Positions 1 to 7,300 of a stretch of DNA of 13,330 nucleotides are shown one piece after another (within the stretch, counting starts at the first letter, position 1; every line of letters starts with the position of its first letter). The DNA is from Acidobacteriota bacterium. GTDB lineage: Bacteria; Acidobacteriota; Terriglobia; UBA7540. The stretch spans positions 1 through 13,330 of the forward strand of contig QHZK01000117.1 of NCBI GenBank assembly GCA_003224635.1. Reading direction: 5' to 3'. Under the pieces are notes generated by a model. That model ran no database searches and was not told where the DNA came from. It saw only the letters and a list, made by a program, of their open reading frames with translations. The position numbers and the translations under genes are program-made.

Positions 1-797
1 GCCAGGCGATCTATGTTGGCACGGGCAACAGCTATTCAGACCCGCCCAGCCCGTACTCGGACGCCGTTGTGGCCTTCGACCTGAACACGGGCAGGATGCT
101 CTGGTCGCGCCAGCTCACCCCGCGCGACCGCTGGAACATCGGCTGTGTGGTAAAGGAAAACACCAATTGCCCACCGGAGCCCGGCGACGACGTCGACTTC
201 GGCTCACCGCCGATCCTGTGTTCCCTCGGCCATGGCCGCGACCTGCTGGTCATCGGGCAGAAATCCGGCGTGGTCCACGCCCTCGATCCTGACCGTCAGG
301 GTGAGGTGGTCTGGCAAACGCGAATCGGGAAGGGCGGACCACTGGGGGGAATCGAATGGGGAGGCGCCGCCGACCAGGAATTGGCCTACTTCCCGCTTTC
401 AGACTGGCAAGATTCCAAGCCCGAGGCGGGCGGCGGATTGTTCGCACTGCGCATCGCCACAGGCGAAAAGGCGTGGTACGCGGCGCCTGCGAAGCCCGCC
501 TGCGCGAAGCTCCCGGGGTGCAGCGCCGCCGAGATCGCTCCCGTCACGGTGATCGCGGACGTTGTCTTCTCGGGATCGATGGACGGTCACTTGCGGGCGT
601 ACGATGCCCGCGACGGCTCCATCATCTGGGACCTCGACGCTATTCGCGAGTTCAAAACGGTCAATGGCATCCAGGCGCGCGGCGGATCATTCAATGCCAC
701 CGGGCCCACGGCGGTTGGCGGAATGCTGTTTGTGGAGTCTGGGTACGGCGACATCCGTGGCAACGTGTTGCTGGCTTTCTCGGTTGACGGAGAATGA
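1..797 (+). CDS. PQQ-dependent dehydrogenase, PVA-dehydrogenase-like, C-terminal part
   Basis: The open frame enters from the left edge (first full codon at 3), so the start is outside the window; the GTG at 69 lies inside a conserved stretch and is not the real start. About 264 residues are visible. The family is recognisable from GTGNSYSDPPSPYSDAVVAF, then WNIGC, DVDFGSPPIL, VIGQKSGVVHALDP, GGPLGGIEWGGAAD, VFSGSMDGHLRAYD and a terminal SGYGDIRGNVLLAFSVDG. These are typical beta-propeller blades of periplasmic quinoproteins resembling polyvinyl-alcohol dehydrogenase, which oxidise alcohols with PQQ and pass electrons to cytochrome c. The C-terminus matches the family's usual end, so this end is intact. 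A cytochrome domain, if any, would lie upstream. The true substrate cannot be told from this part. Confidence 0.88.
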   Translation, partial: QAIYVGTGNSYSDPPSPYSDAVVAFDLNTGRMLWSRQLTPRDRWNIGCVVKENTNCPPEPGDDVDFGSPPILCSLGHGRDLLVIGQKSGVVHALDPDRQGEVVWQTRIGKGGPLGGIEWGGAADQELAYFPLSDWQDSKPEAGGGLFALRIATGEKAWYAAPAKPACAKLPGCSAAEIAPVTVIADVVFSGSMDGHLRAYDARDGSIIWDLDAIREFKTVNGIQARGGSFNATGPTAVGGMLFVESGYGDIRGNVLLAFSVDGE

Positions 798-809
798 AAA
801 CTTGAGCCT

Positions 810-838
810 GGATGATAACGGATCGCGCGTCATTATCC
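810..838. terminator. Possible bidirectional hairpin between convergent genes
   Basis: GGATGATAAC (810-819) pairs with GTCATTATCC (829-838) with one mismatch and one G-T pair around a 9-base loop. It lies just after the quinoprotein stop and overlaps the last codons of the convergent symporter gene. No strong T-run follows on either strand, so intrinsic termination is only a possibility. Confidence 0.3.
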
Positions 839-1858
839 TGACCCTGCTCCTCCGAGCGAGATGACGTAAATCGCCACCAGCAAGCTGGCTATGCCGCTCC
901 ACCAGTAGCAACGCGAGACGCGACTCGCTCTCGTCCACTCACCGGTGAGGGCTCCCCAAAAATTGGCTGCGATCACCGTCATGGCCATCAGCAAAGGCCA
1001 TCCCACGATGCCTCCAAGTTCCCCCAGCGAGGCAGCCCCCACTCCGTAGGCGACGATCGCGCCAAACCATACCAGTCCCATCAGAATGACGCCCCCCGAA
1101 TACGCCAGGGTCCTGCCTTGGCAAAATACAGGCCAAGTGTGGTTCTTATTCAGCAGGTATCCGCAATAAGCCGAGTTCGCCAAAAAGCCCGCGCTCAGCG
1201 CCAGCGCCCAGACGGGGTTGGCCGACATCGCAGCCCTCGCCCCGCTTACGGAACTGTCCGTCAGTTCCTTTCCGAACACAAAACTGAAGTTGAGCATGGC
1301 GGAAAAGATTCCCGAAAGAATGCAGAGGAGCATTCCAAACGCGAAGCCGGACTTCGCGTTGGGCGCGGTCGGCGCCACGGTTTCCTGCTCACGCCTTCGG
1401 CCGGCCACCGACAAGAAGACCAACCCCACGAGCACCAGCCCCGTTCCGGCCATCAGCGCATATCCCTGCCTGGTCAGCAGCCGGTCAGGGTGCAGAATCG
1501 CCAGGGGAAGCAGCGAGCCAAACGAGGCAGTGATGCCAAGGACGATGGCGTAGCCCAGCGCCATCCCTACCTTGTCGATACCCAAGCCGAAGAACACCGA
1601 ACCAATGCCCCATCCGAATCCGAACAGCATCACCTTGATGAGCGCGGACCAGGAGCCGTGATGGTAAACATCGGCCAGGTGTGGAACCGTCGCCGTCGCC
1701 AAAAACCACGGCGCCACGATCATTGCGACCACCGAGTAGGGCAGCCAGATATTCTCCCAGCGCCAGGCGGGCATGCGCTTCATGGGCAGAACAAAGCTGC
1801 CATTCAAGATGCCGCCGAGCAGCACCCAGGCCACGCCCGAAATGGGAATCGCGCTCAT
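833..1858 (-). CDS. rhaT: L-rhamnose/proton symporter, RhaT-like
   Basis: A 341-residue, strongly hydrophobic protein with about ten membrane helices. It follows the RhaT pattern throughout: an N-terminal helix with GGILNGSFVLPMKRMPAWRWEN (read in two parts), FGFGWGIGSVFFGLGIDKVG, ALGYAIVLGITASFGSLLP, then a second half with LCILSGIFSAMLNFSFVFGK and a terminal GEW helix. Family members, close in length to this one, import L-rhamnose or L-lyxose with H+ across the inner membrane. A purine-rich AGGAGG (1873-1878) lies 14 bases before the ATG, rather far. It follows the SDR gene by 70 bp on the same strand and probably belongs to the same operon. The role fits the nearby rhamnose mutarotase. The exact sugar is inferred. 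Confidence 0.85.
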   Translation of the reverse strand: MSAIPISGVAWVLLGGILNGSFVLPMKRMPAWRWENIWLPYSVVAMIVAPWFLATATVPHLADVYHHGSWSALIKVMLFGFGWGIGSVFFGLGIDKVGMALGYAIVLGITASFGSLLPLAILHPDRLLTRQGYALMAGTGLVLVGLVFLSVAGRRREQETVAPTAPNAKSGFAFGMLLCILSGIFSAMLNFSFVFGKELTDSSVSGARAAMSANPVWALALSAGFLANSAYCGYLLNKNHTWPVFCQGRTLAYSGGVILMGLVWFGAIVAYGVGAASLGELGGIVGWPLLMAMTVIAANFWGALTGEWTRASRVSRCYWWSGIASLLVAIYVISLGGAGSG

Positions 1859-1928
1859 GGTTGAGGCCCCACCCTCCTGTCGCCCCTCCGTTTGTCACTG
1901 CTGCTTCGCGCCCAATACCGGAAGCAGC

Positions 1929-2729
1929 TCATTCAGACCGCCTCGGGAGCCAGCTCGAGCTGTATTCGGCGGCTGACAGGTAGCCGCCATCCACCACATG
2001 AGCGATCCCCGTGACGCCTTCGCTGTCGTCCGAGACCAGATACAGCGCGGCTCGGGCAATGTCCTCGGGAGTCAAAAAGCGGCCGACCGGCACCCGCGAG
2101 GTGCGCTCCCGGATGACGGCCGCCGGATCGCCTGCGGATTCGATGTGTTCGCGCAACATCGGAGTGTCCGTGATTCCTGGACAGATGCAGTTCACGCGGA
2201 TGTTGTCGGCGCCGTAATCCACAGCCAGCGACTTGGTGAGCAGCATCACGGCGCCTTTCGAGGCCACATAGGCGGGGGTCCTGAGCTGGCCGACAAAGCT
2301 GCTCACCGAACCCGTGTTCAGGATCACCCCGCCGCCTTGCTGGCGCATATACTCCGCCGAATACTTCACGCCGAAGAAGATCGATTTGAGGTTCACGCTC
2401 ATCAAATGGTCCCATTCGGATTCTGAGGTCTCTTCCAGGAACTTCACCAGCGTAATGCCGGCGTTGTTGAACAGAATATCGATCCCGCCCCAGCGCGAAA
2501 TCGTTTGTTCCACCATCCTCTTCACTTGGTCTTCGCTCGCCACGTCGGTTGGAACGAACTGTGACTCGCCGGCGGCGCTTTGAATAAGCCGCACCGTCTC
2601 CCGGCCGAGCTCGGCGCGGATATCGGCCACCGTTACTTTCGCTCCTTCCTTCGCAAACAGGATCGCGCTGGCCCGGCCAATGCCGCGGGCGGCGCCCGTG
2701 ACCACTGCCACCTTGCCTTCTAACTTCAT
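1929..2729 (-). CDS. SDR-family NAD-dependent dehydrogenase
   Basis: A 266-residue classical short-chain dehydrogenase/reductase. The cofactor motif TGAARGIG is at residues 11-18, an acidic Asp36 after the second strand favours NAD over NADP, NNAG is at 88-91, and the catalytic set is Asn113, Ser141, Tyr154 and Lys158 (YVASK). The PG motif and the C-terminal GxxxxVDGG are present. The ATG at 2729 is chosen because the SDR fold begins there and AAGGAG (2734-2739) sits 4 bases upstream; an in-frame extension to 2798 adds non-family sequence. In this context it may oxidise L-rhamnose, or 2-keto-3-deoxy-L-rhamnonate at C4, since both steps use SDR enzymes in known non-phosphorylating rhamnose pathways. 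This is inference; SDR specificity cannot be read from motifs. Confidence 0.9.
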   Translation of the reverse strand: MKLEGKVAVVTGAARGIGRASAILFAKEGAKVTVADIRAELGRETVRLIQSAAGESQFVPTDVASEDQVKRMVEQTISRWGGIDILFNNAGITLVKFLEETSESEWDHLMSVNLKSIFFGVKYSAEYMRQQGGGVILNTGSVSSFVGQLRTPAYVASKGAVMLLTKSLAVDYGADNIRVNCICPGITDTPMLREHIESAGDPAAVIRERTSRVPVGRFLTPEDIARAALYLVSDDSEGVTGIAHVVDGGYLSAAEYSSSWLPRRSE

Positions 2730-2810
2730 GCCGCTCCTTCTACGACCGGGGTTTGTGTCCAACTGCGTCGGCAGACGGCCCGATCCCGAGCCGAGCATCC
2801 CGGTGAAGAC

Positions 2811-3656
2811 TCACATCTCCCGCGCGCAGGAACGCAGCAAGTCACGCAGCAGGATGGTCTCGCTCAGATTATCAACCTCGTTGCATCCCATCCAGTCGAC
2901 CCAGACGTACTCCAGAACCACGAAGCCCGAATAATTCATCCGCGCCATCGTCCGCAACACTCGGGGGTAGTCGATGGTGTTCCCCTTGAGCGGGGCCTGA
3001 AGTTTCCCCCGACAAGCGCCCCGGGCGTGGAAGTGCGAGGCGTCGGCCAGCAGTGGCTCGATTTCGTCGTCCAGCAGCCCTTGGTAGGTAAAGTGAGTGT
3101 AGTCGAGAGTCAGGGTGAGCCCCGGGACCGACTCCAGTAGCCGCTTCGCCTGATCGGGCGTTGGTACGATGGAACCGATGTGCGCTTCCACGGCGAACGT
3201 GATGCCGGACTTTGCCGCGGCCGCGGTCCGCCAAGCGAGTTCCTCCGCGCAGCGTTTCACGGAGTCCTCATAAGTTTCCTGCGCAAAGTGGACGCCGGGA
3301 AGAAGCGTCAGGTGCTTGGCGTTACAGCGAGCGGCGAACTCGAGGATCCGATAGAAAAACTCTTCCGCCCTGCGGCGGACAGCCGGATCGGGATGGTTGA
3401 CCGCATTTTCTTCGAAGACTCTTCCGGGCTGGCCAAAGACGTCCGCGATCTCCAAGTCGTTCGCCCGGAGAGCTGTCGAAACGCGCGCCGCAGCCTCGGC
3501 CGGGTTCGAAAGTACGTCATCCGGGTCCAAATGAGAGCGCCCGGCAAAGAGCCCGACGTCCATAGCCTGCATTCCGATGTCGCGGGCGAGCCGCAACGTC
3601 TGCTCCCATTCCAGTTTTGGAAAGCTGTAGTCGGCGGTGGCCAGTCTAAGATTCAT
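2811..3656 (-). CDS. Sugar phosphate isomerase/epimerase family TIM-barrel protein
   Basis: A 281-residue protein of the xylose-isomerase-like TIM-barrel group (AP endonuclease 2-type fold). The usual metal tetrad can be placed: Glu157 (AVEAH), Asp185 (LTLDYTHF), His210 or His208 (ASHFHARGA) and Glu249 (VVLEYVW). The ATG at 3656 overlaps the last 11 bases of the aldolase gene (ATGAATCTTAG), so translation is probably coupled. Only a weak AGGCAG precedes it. The gap to the SDR gene is 81 bp. Such enzymes isomerise or epimerise sugars, keto-sugars or hydroxypyruvate, and some act as dehydratases or lyases. In this cluster it could convert a sugar acid or keto intermediate; the reaction is not determined by sequence. 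Confidence 0.85.
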   Translation of the reverse strand: MNLRLATADYSFPKLEWEQTLRLARDIGMQAMDVGLFAGRSHLDPDDVLSNPAEAAARVSTALRANDLEIADVFGQPGRVFEENAVNHPDPAVRRRAEEFFYRILEFAARCNAKHLTLLPGVHFAQETYEDSVKRCAEELAWRTAAAAKSGITFAVEAHIGSIVPTPDQAKRLLESVPGLTLTLDYTHFTYQGLLDDEIEPLLADASHFHARGACRGKLQAPLKGNTIDYPRVLRTMARMNYSGFVVLEYVWVDWMGCNEVDNLSETILLRDLLRSCAREM

Positions 3657-4449
3657 GATTCGGCTGCCTCGACAGCGCCATACGGATTGCCTGAACACCC
3701 TCTGAGAGCGCCCGCTGAAGCAGCCAGACGTCGCCCGAGTAGCCTATGCACCGGAATCCCTGCCGGATGTATTCAAGCGCCTGGCTGGCATCGTTCGCCA
3801 ATATGCCCGCGGGCATACCCTTGGACTCACAGGCTTGAAGGATCCGGGATAGCGCTTCCTTGAATCGTGGATTCGTGAACTGACCCGGTATCCCCATCGA
3901 GAGCGACAGATCAAGATGCCCCACCCAGATCAGGTCGACGCCAGGCACGGCGAGGATAGCGTCGATATTCTCCACGCCCAGAGCCGTTTCAATCAAGAGG
4001 CCGCACAGCATGCTATCGTTGGCTGCTTTCGTTTTGTTCGCGACGTCTCCGGGGAGAAAGTCGTCATGAGCGATGGAGAAGGCTGCGCCGCGGCGTCCCT
4101 CGGGGTAGTAGCGGCAGGATTCGACTACCTTGGCGGCTTCACTCGCGGTCTCGACTCTGGGAACAATGATCCCTCTCGCTCCCACGTCGAGCACCGGGCC
4201 GATCAGGTGCGTTTCGCCGGCGGCGGTTCTGACCAGCGCGGCGAGATCGAGCGCACGCGACTGCCCGACGAGATTTCTTATCGTCTCGATCCCGAAGCCG
4301 CTGTGCTCCATGTCATACACAACGAAGTCGATGCCGGTGCTGGCCAGCAGACGCGCGATCCCGGGCGTGTCGAATTCAAAAACCCAAGTGCCGAGGACGA
4401 CCCCGCCCTCGCCGAGCGCCTGCTTGATGGCCAGGGTGTTCAAGATCAT
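3646..4449 (-). CDS. HpcH/HpaI family class II aldolase
   Basis: A 267-residue metal-dependent pyruvate aldolase. The family core is complete: GTWVFEFDTPGIARLLASTG, then YDMEHSG with His49, Arg74 (ALVRTAAGET), a GARGIIVPRVE loop, Glu154 (LLIETALGVENID) and Asp180 (WVGHLDLS), aligning with the catalytic His/Arg and metal Glu/Asp of HpaI and of the 2-keto-3-deoxy-L-rhamnonate aldolase YfaU. The reaction is retro-aldol cleavage of a 2-keto-3-deoxy sugar acid to pyruvate and an aldehyde, which would be lactaldehyde for a rhamnose-derived substrate. The start overlaps the upstream stop as ATGA; AGGAG lies one base before the ATG, unusually close. The frame is open to 4878, but upstream residues are antisense-like low-complexity sequence and not family sequence. 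Confidence 0.92.
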   Translation of the reverse strand: MILNTLAIKQALGEGGVVLGTWVFEFDTPGIARLLASTGIDFVVYDMEHSGFGIETIRNLVGQSRALDLAALVRTAAGETHLIGPVLDVGARGIIVPRVETASEAAKVVESCRYYPEGRRGAAFSIAHDDFLPGDVANKTKAANDSMLCGLLIETALGVENIDAILAVPGVDLIWVGHLDLSLSMGIPGQFTNPRFKEALSRILQACESKGMPAGILANDASQALEYIRQGFRCIGYSGDVWLLQRALSEGVQAIRMALSRQPNHES

Positions 4450-5516
4450 TCTCCTGACGAGGTGGCTGCGATCCACCTGGCCCGGTTCGTTTCGAGCTTC
4501 GCGCGCATCCCCGGTTGGTCGAGGACCTCGCGGTTGACGACGTGCTGCGGTGTATCGCCTCTGAGCACAGCTAGAACCGACCGAACGGCCGATTCCCCCA
4601 TCATGCGGAAGCATTCGTCCGTCCAGCAAAGCGAGTGGGGAGTCAAGATCACGTTGTCGAGTCCCAGCAGAGGATCGCCTTCGGGAATAGGCTCCACCTC
4701 GAGCACGTCCAGCGCCGCCCCGCGAATCCGGCGCTCCTTGAGGGCGCGGTACAGAGCGGCTTGATCGACGATGGCCCCGCGGGAAGTGTTGACCAGAAAC
4801 GCTGTTGGTTTCATCCAGGATAGCTCGCGCTCCCCGAGCAAATGGTGCGTCTGCGGCGACAGGGGGCAAATCACGCACAAGAAGTCGCTCCGGCGGATCA
4901 CAGTCTCGAGGTCCACCAACTCAATTCCCAAGCCCTGACCCGCAATTTCTTCCGGGCGGACAAAGGGATCTACGGCCAGGTGTACCATCTCAAACGGCTT
5001 GATCAGAGAAAAGAGCTCGCGACCGATGTTCCCCAAGCCTATCGAGCCCAGCACCTTCCCCGTCAATCCGTAAGCCTTGACGTTGAGTTTGTCCTTCCAC
5101 CCTCCCTGTCGTACGAGGCGGTCCTTGCCCAATAACTGGGTGGAGAGGGCAAGGATAAAGGTCACGATCCCGACCGCCATAGGCCGCCGTACTCCGTCGG
5201 GAGTAATGGTCAGGATCACGTGTCTCTCGGTAAGCGCAGCAACGTCGACCATGTCATAGCCCACTCCGATCCGAGCCAGGACGCTCAGCTTCATGTCTGC
5301 GCCAGCCAGAGTTTCCCGCGTATACTTGGGCGCCAAAGAAATCACCGCGTCGTATCCGGCGATCTGTTCCGGAGCAACCTCGGGAAGATATTCCGAGAAG
5401 AAGTCAATGGCGACACTCGGGACTTTTCGCAACGCCTCGAGCCCGATGTCGCCCAGCGTCAACTCACCCGACGATGTCAGGAAGTCCCGCGTCAACCCCA
5501 CTCGGAACCTGTTCAT
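4446..5516 (-). CDS. D-isomer-specific 2-hydroxyacid dehydrogenase (PGDH-like)
   Basis: A 356-residue NAD-dependent oxidoreductase of the phosphoglycerate/glyoxylate/lactate dehydrogenase group. Seen: RIGVGYDMVDV in the substrate domain, nucleotide motif GLGNIG (160-165), Asp183 after the next strand (NAD preference), and the catalytic triad Arg246 (NTSRGAIVD), Glu275 (LEVEP) and His294 (LTPHSL). There is no ACT regulatory domain, so it is not a full-length biosynthetic SerA. Its stop overlaps the aldolase start by 4 bp, so the two are almost certainly co-translated. It may reduce or oxidise a 2-keto/2-hydroxy acid made by the pathway. Upstream it overlaps a short ORF, again by 4 bp. No strong ribosome site precedes the ATG, consistent with coupling. 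Confidence 0.9.
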   Translation of the reverse strand: MNRFRVGLTRDFLTSSGELTLGDIGLEALRKVPSVAIDFFSEYLPEVAPEQIAGYDAVISLAPKYTRETLAGADMKLSVLARIGVGYDMVDVAALTERHVILTITPDGVRRPMAVGIVTFILALSTQLLGKDRLVRQGGWKDKLNVKAYGLTGKVLGSIGLGNIGRELFSLIKPFEMVHLAVDPFVRPEEIAGQGLGIELVDLETVIRRSDFLCVICPLSPQTHHLLGERELSWMKPTAFLVNTSRGAIVDQAALYRALKERRIRGAALDVLEVEPIPEGDPLLGLDNVILTPHSLCWTDECFRMMGESAVRSVLAVLRGDTPQHVVNREVLDQPGMRAKLETNRARWIAATSSGE

Positions 5517-5749
5517 TGTTCGCTCATCTCGGATGACTCTGTCGCACCGACCCGGCGGGACGCGCGCAAGTCATTCCGCAACTGCGGCAGCAACTCCCAA
5601 TCTTTACTGTCGGTGACAGGGGGCCCGCCCTGATTCGCCGTACCGTAAGAGAAGGACCAGCTGGGTGCGCCCGCCCTAGCGTCAGAGTTCGGCGATGGAG
5701 CCGCATGTTTACCAGAACTGCTTTCAGCTTTCAACCGTTTCCCATTCAC
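5513..5749 (-). CDS. Short ORF, possible 3' remnant of an unidentified gene
   Basis: A 78-codon frame that ends in a 4-bp ATGA overlap with the hydroxyacid dehydrogenase, the same junction used elsewhere in this operon. The second half reads like real protein (SWSFSYGTANQGGPPV, then SKDWELLPQLRNDLRASR), while the first residues are encoded across a heptamer-like repeat (GCTTTCA twice on the + strand, 5720-5733). A stop codon lies directly before the ATG (5750-5752). This fits either a small hypothetical gene or the conserved tail of a larger gene whose front was lost. I do not recognise the family. No signal peptide or membrane helix is seen. Confidence 0.35.
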   Translation of the reverse strand: MNGKRLKAESSSGKHAAPSPNSDARAGAPSWSFSYGTANQGGPPVTDSKDWELLPQLRNDLRASRRVGATESSEMSEQ

Positions 5750-5970
5750 ACCGCGGCGGACCGCACTGCTGAGCTACGGCCCTCGCCGACACACCAGACG
5801 GAATTGGCGCCCCATCATGGACGGTTGCGGGCATAATTGCTCCCTTAGCTGTGGTGGAAGAAAGTGCGCGAACCCTTGGCGACGGTTACTACGGCGACGC
5901 GCCCTGGTGGTTCCGCAGTTGGCGAGACCGATGAGTGTACGACGAGTTGAATACGATCAAAGGAGACAAA
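5750..5970. other. Divergent intergenic region between operon and rhaM
   Basis: About 220 bp without a credible gene between two divergently read units, so it should hold promoters for both. A GGCGACG direct repeat (around 5878 and 5895) is visible, as is a CATAAT hexamer (5831-5836) without a convincing -35 partner. No clear operator palindrome was found. On the minus strand near 5770-5784 the stretch GGGCCGTAGCTCAG resembles the 5' end of a tRNA, but no matching acceptor or T-arm follows. Confidence 0.4.
5959..5965 (+). promoter_or_regulatory. Ribosome binding site of rhaM
   Basis: AAAGGAG ends 5 bases before the ATG at 5971. It decides the start: an in-frame ATG at 5935 would add 12 residues with no family match and no ribosome site. 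Confidence 0.7.
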
Positions 5971-6291
5971 ATGGAGCGTGTTTGCTTCCTGTTGAAGGTA
6001 AAAAGAGACAGGCTTACGGAATACAAGCAGCGTCATAAGACGGTCTGGCCCGAGATGTTGGCGGCGCTTGGGGAAACTGGCTGGCACAATTATTCTCTCT
6101 TCCTGCGCCAAGACGGACTGCTCGTGGGGTACTTGGAGACGCCGGACTATCGGAAAGCGTTGGAAGGTATGGCCAATCGCGAGGTCAATCTGCGCTGGCA
6201 GCAAGAGATGGCGCCATTCTTCGAGGGCTTGGAAGGGCGGCGTCCCGACGAGGGCCTTCTCCGCTTGGAGGAGATCTTTCACCTGGCTTAG
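5971..6291 (+). CDS. rhaM: L-rhamnose mutarotase
   Basis: A 106-residue cytoplasmic enzyme, the usual length for the family (about 104). It interconverts alpha and beta anomers of L-rhamnose so that the downstream enzyme receives its preferred form. Family features: Tyr18 and His22 in YKQRHKTVWPEM, at the same positions as the catalytic residues of E. coli RhaM; GWHNYSLFL in the middle; RWQQEMAPFF; and the hydrophobic tail LEEIFHLA. It is transcribed away from the minus-strand dehydrogenase/aldolase/symporter block and is the main evidence that the block handles a 6-deoxy sugar. No rhamnose isomerase, kinase or aldolase of the classic phosphorylating route is in view. Confidence 0.93.
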   Translation: MERVCFLLKVKRDRLTEYKQRHKTVWPEMLAALGETGWHNYSLFLRQDGLLVGYLETPDYRKALEGMANREVNLRWQQEMAPFFEGLEGRRPDEGLLRLEEIFHLA

Positions 6292-6390
6292 AAGCGCTTG
6301 GCATGTAAACAGCTACATTCCCCCGCCGGGCGTCGGACCTGGAGCCCATCGTGGCGTTGCGCTATGAGTGAAGCGGTCGGTCATCATCAG

Positions 6391-7173
6391 TCAGGGGGCG
6401 GCGCGCAGCATGAACCACCCCGTGGTGTGGTGGAACACGATGTCGCCATCGAGCCGGCGTGGGGCGAGTCCGCCACGGTGGCCGTCGAGCGAATCGAGAA
6501 GCATGCGGCGGAGGCGATGCGCCCTTCGAGGGTCGCGGATTGCCGCGGGGGACAGCCGCAGCCAGTCGCGGAAACGCCGGCGACGCCTGGCGAAGCGGCA
6601 GGATTCGAGGAGCAGTCCGGCCCTTCGGAAGAGGGCGTCGAACTCCGACCGGCTTAGAATCCGGGCGGGGAGATGGCCGCGCAACGTTTCCAGACGGCAC
6701 AAAAAGCCGCGCTGAGCGGGATCTTCCGGAGCCACGAGATCGACGATGGCGATGCGTCCGTCGCGGCGGGTGACGCGAGCCAGTTCCTGCAGCACTTTCA
6801 GCGGGTCCGGGAAATTGGCAAAAGCGTAGGCGCAGGTTGCCAGATGAAAGCTCCGGCTGCGGTAAGGCAGCCGCTCGACGTCACCCACGGCGAACAACAC
6901 GGACCCAGCCGAATGAAGTTGACACTCGCGCGCGAGCCTGATCATGCTCGCGCAGAGGTCCACGCCGCACATGCGCTCGACGCGTGGCGCGAGAGCCTGC
7001 GCCAGCCGCGCAGGCCCGCACGCCGCGTCCAGGGCCCACTCGTCACGCCGGGGGGCGATCCAGGCGGCGACTTCGCGGATTTCGCGCTTAGCTCTTTGGG
7101 CCGACAAGCGCGAATAGTCGCTCGAAATACAATCGAACTCCCGCTCGATCGCCCGACGCAGGCGCAGAGTCAT
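6391..7173 (-). CDS. Class I SAM-dependent methyltransferase
   Basis: A 260-residue Rossmann-type methyltransferase. Motif I is ALDAACGPARL (47-57), the acidic residue after strand 2 is Asp72 (GVDLCASMI), the motif II region is GDVERLPY (97-104), strand 4 is SFHLATCAYAFANFPDP (108-124) and strand 5 is DGRIAIVDL. The C-terminal half is very Arg-rich. It resembles the UbiE/Methyltransf_11 group, but the substrate is unknown. It is homologous along its whole length to the plus-strand gene at 9524, including the C-terminal region that ends near HHTTGWFMLR. No clear ribosome site precedes the ATG. A palindromic repeat element separates it from the upstream LON-domain gene. Confidence 0.87.
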   Translation of the reverse strand: MTLRLRRAIEREFDCISSDYSRLSAQRAKREIREVAAWIAPRRDEWALDAACGPARLAQALAPRVERMCGVDLCASMIRLARECQLHSAGSVLFAVGDVERLPYRSRSFHLATCAYAFANFPDPLKVLQELARVTRRDGRIAIVDLVAPEDPAQRGFLCRLETLRGHLPARILSRSEFDALFRRAGLLLESCRFARRRRRFRDWLRLSPAAIRDPRRAHRLRRMLLDSLDGHRGGLAPRRLDGDIVFHHTTGWFMLRAAP

Positions 7174-7191
7174 CGTTGTTGTTGATTATCC

Positions 7192-7287
7192 GTAGCGCCG
7201 CCGTCCCGGCGGCTGTGGCTGAGGCGTCCCGCCTCCGCACGTGCGGGCAGGATGACCGCACGACAGCCGGCAGGATGCCGGCGCTAC
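7192..7287. repeat. Four-hairpin palindromic intergenic element (REP/BIME-like)
   Basis: A 96-bp element bounded by a perfect 9-bp inverted repeat, GTAGCGCCG (7192-7200) and CGGCGCTAC (7279-7287). Inside are four consecutive stems: GCCGCCG with loop TCC (7197-7213), GAGGCG with loop TCC (7221-7235), GTGCGG with a 9-base loop (7241-7261) and GCCGGC with loop AGGAT (7266-7282). The first two stems carry TCC loops and the last two GCAGGAT-type sequence, so the halves mirror each other. It lies between two minus-strand genes, 13 bp after the LON-gene stop. It shares outer ends with the element at 8177. Confidence 0.75.
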
Positions 7288-7300
7288 AACGCGCCTCCGG

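Noticed and set aside
1118..1864. Long plus-strand open frame of 248 codons opposite rhaT
   Set aside because: Its product is rich in Arg, Gln and His with no motif and is the antisense shadow of a clear transporter gene.
3916..4764. Plus-strand open frame of 282 codons opposite the aldolase and hydroxyacid dehydrogenase
   Set aside because: It spans the overlap of two well-supported genes on the other strand and has no family features.
4450..4878. N-terminal extension of the aldolase frame
   Set aside because: The extra 143 residues overlap the dehydrogenase gene in another frame, and the family's usual start is at 4449.
5700..5790. tRNA-like start (GGGCCGTAGCTCAG) on the minus strand
   Set aside because: The following bases do not form D, anticodon or T arms and no acceptor partner for GGGCCGT follows; at most a decayed fragment.
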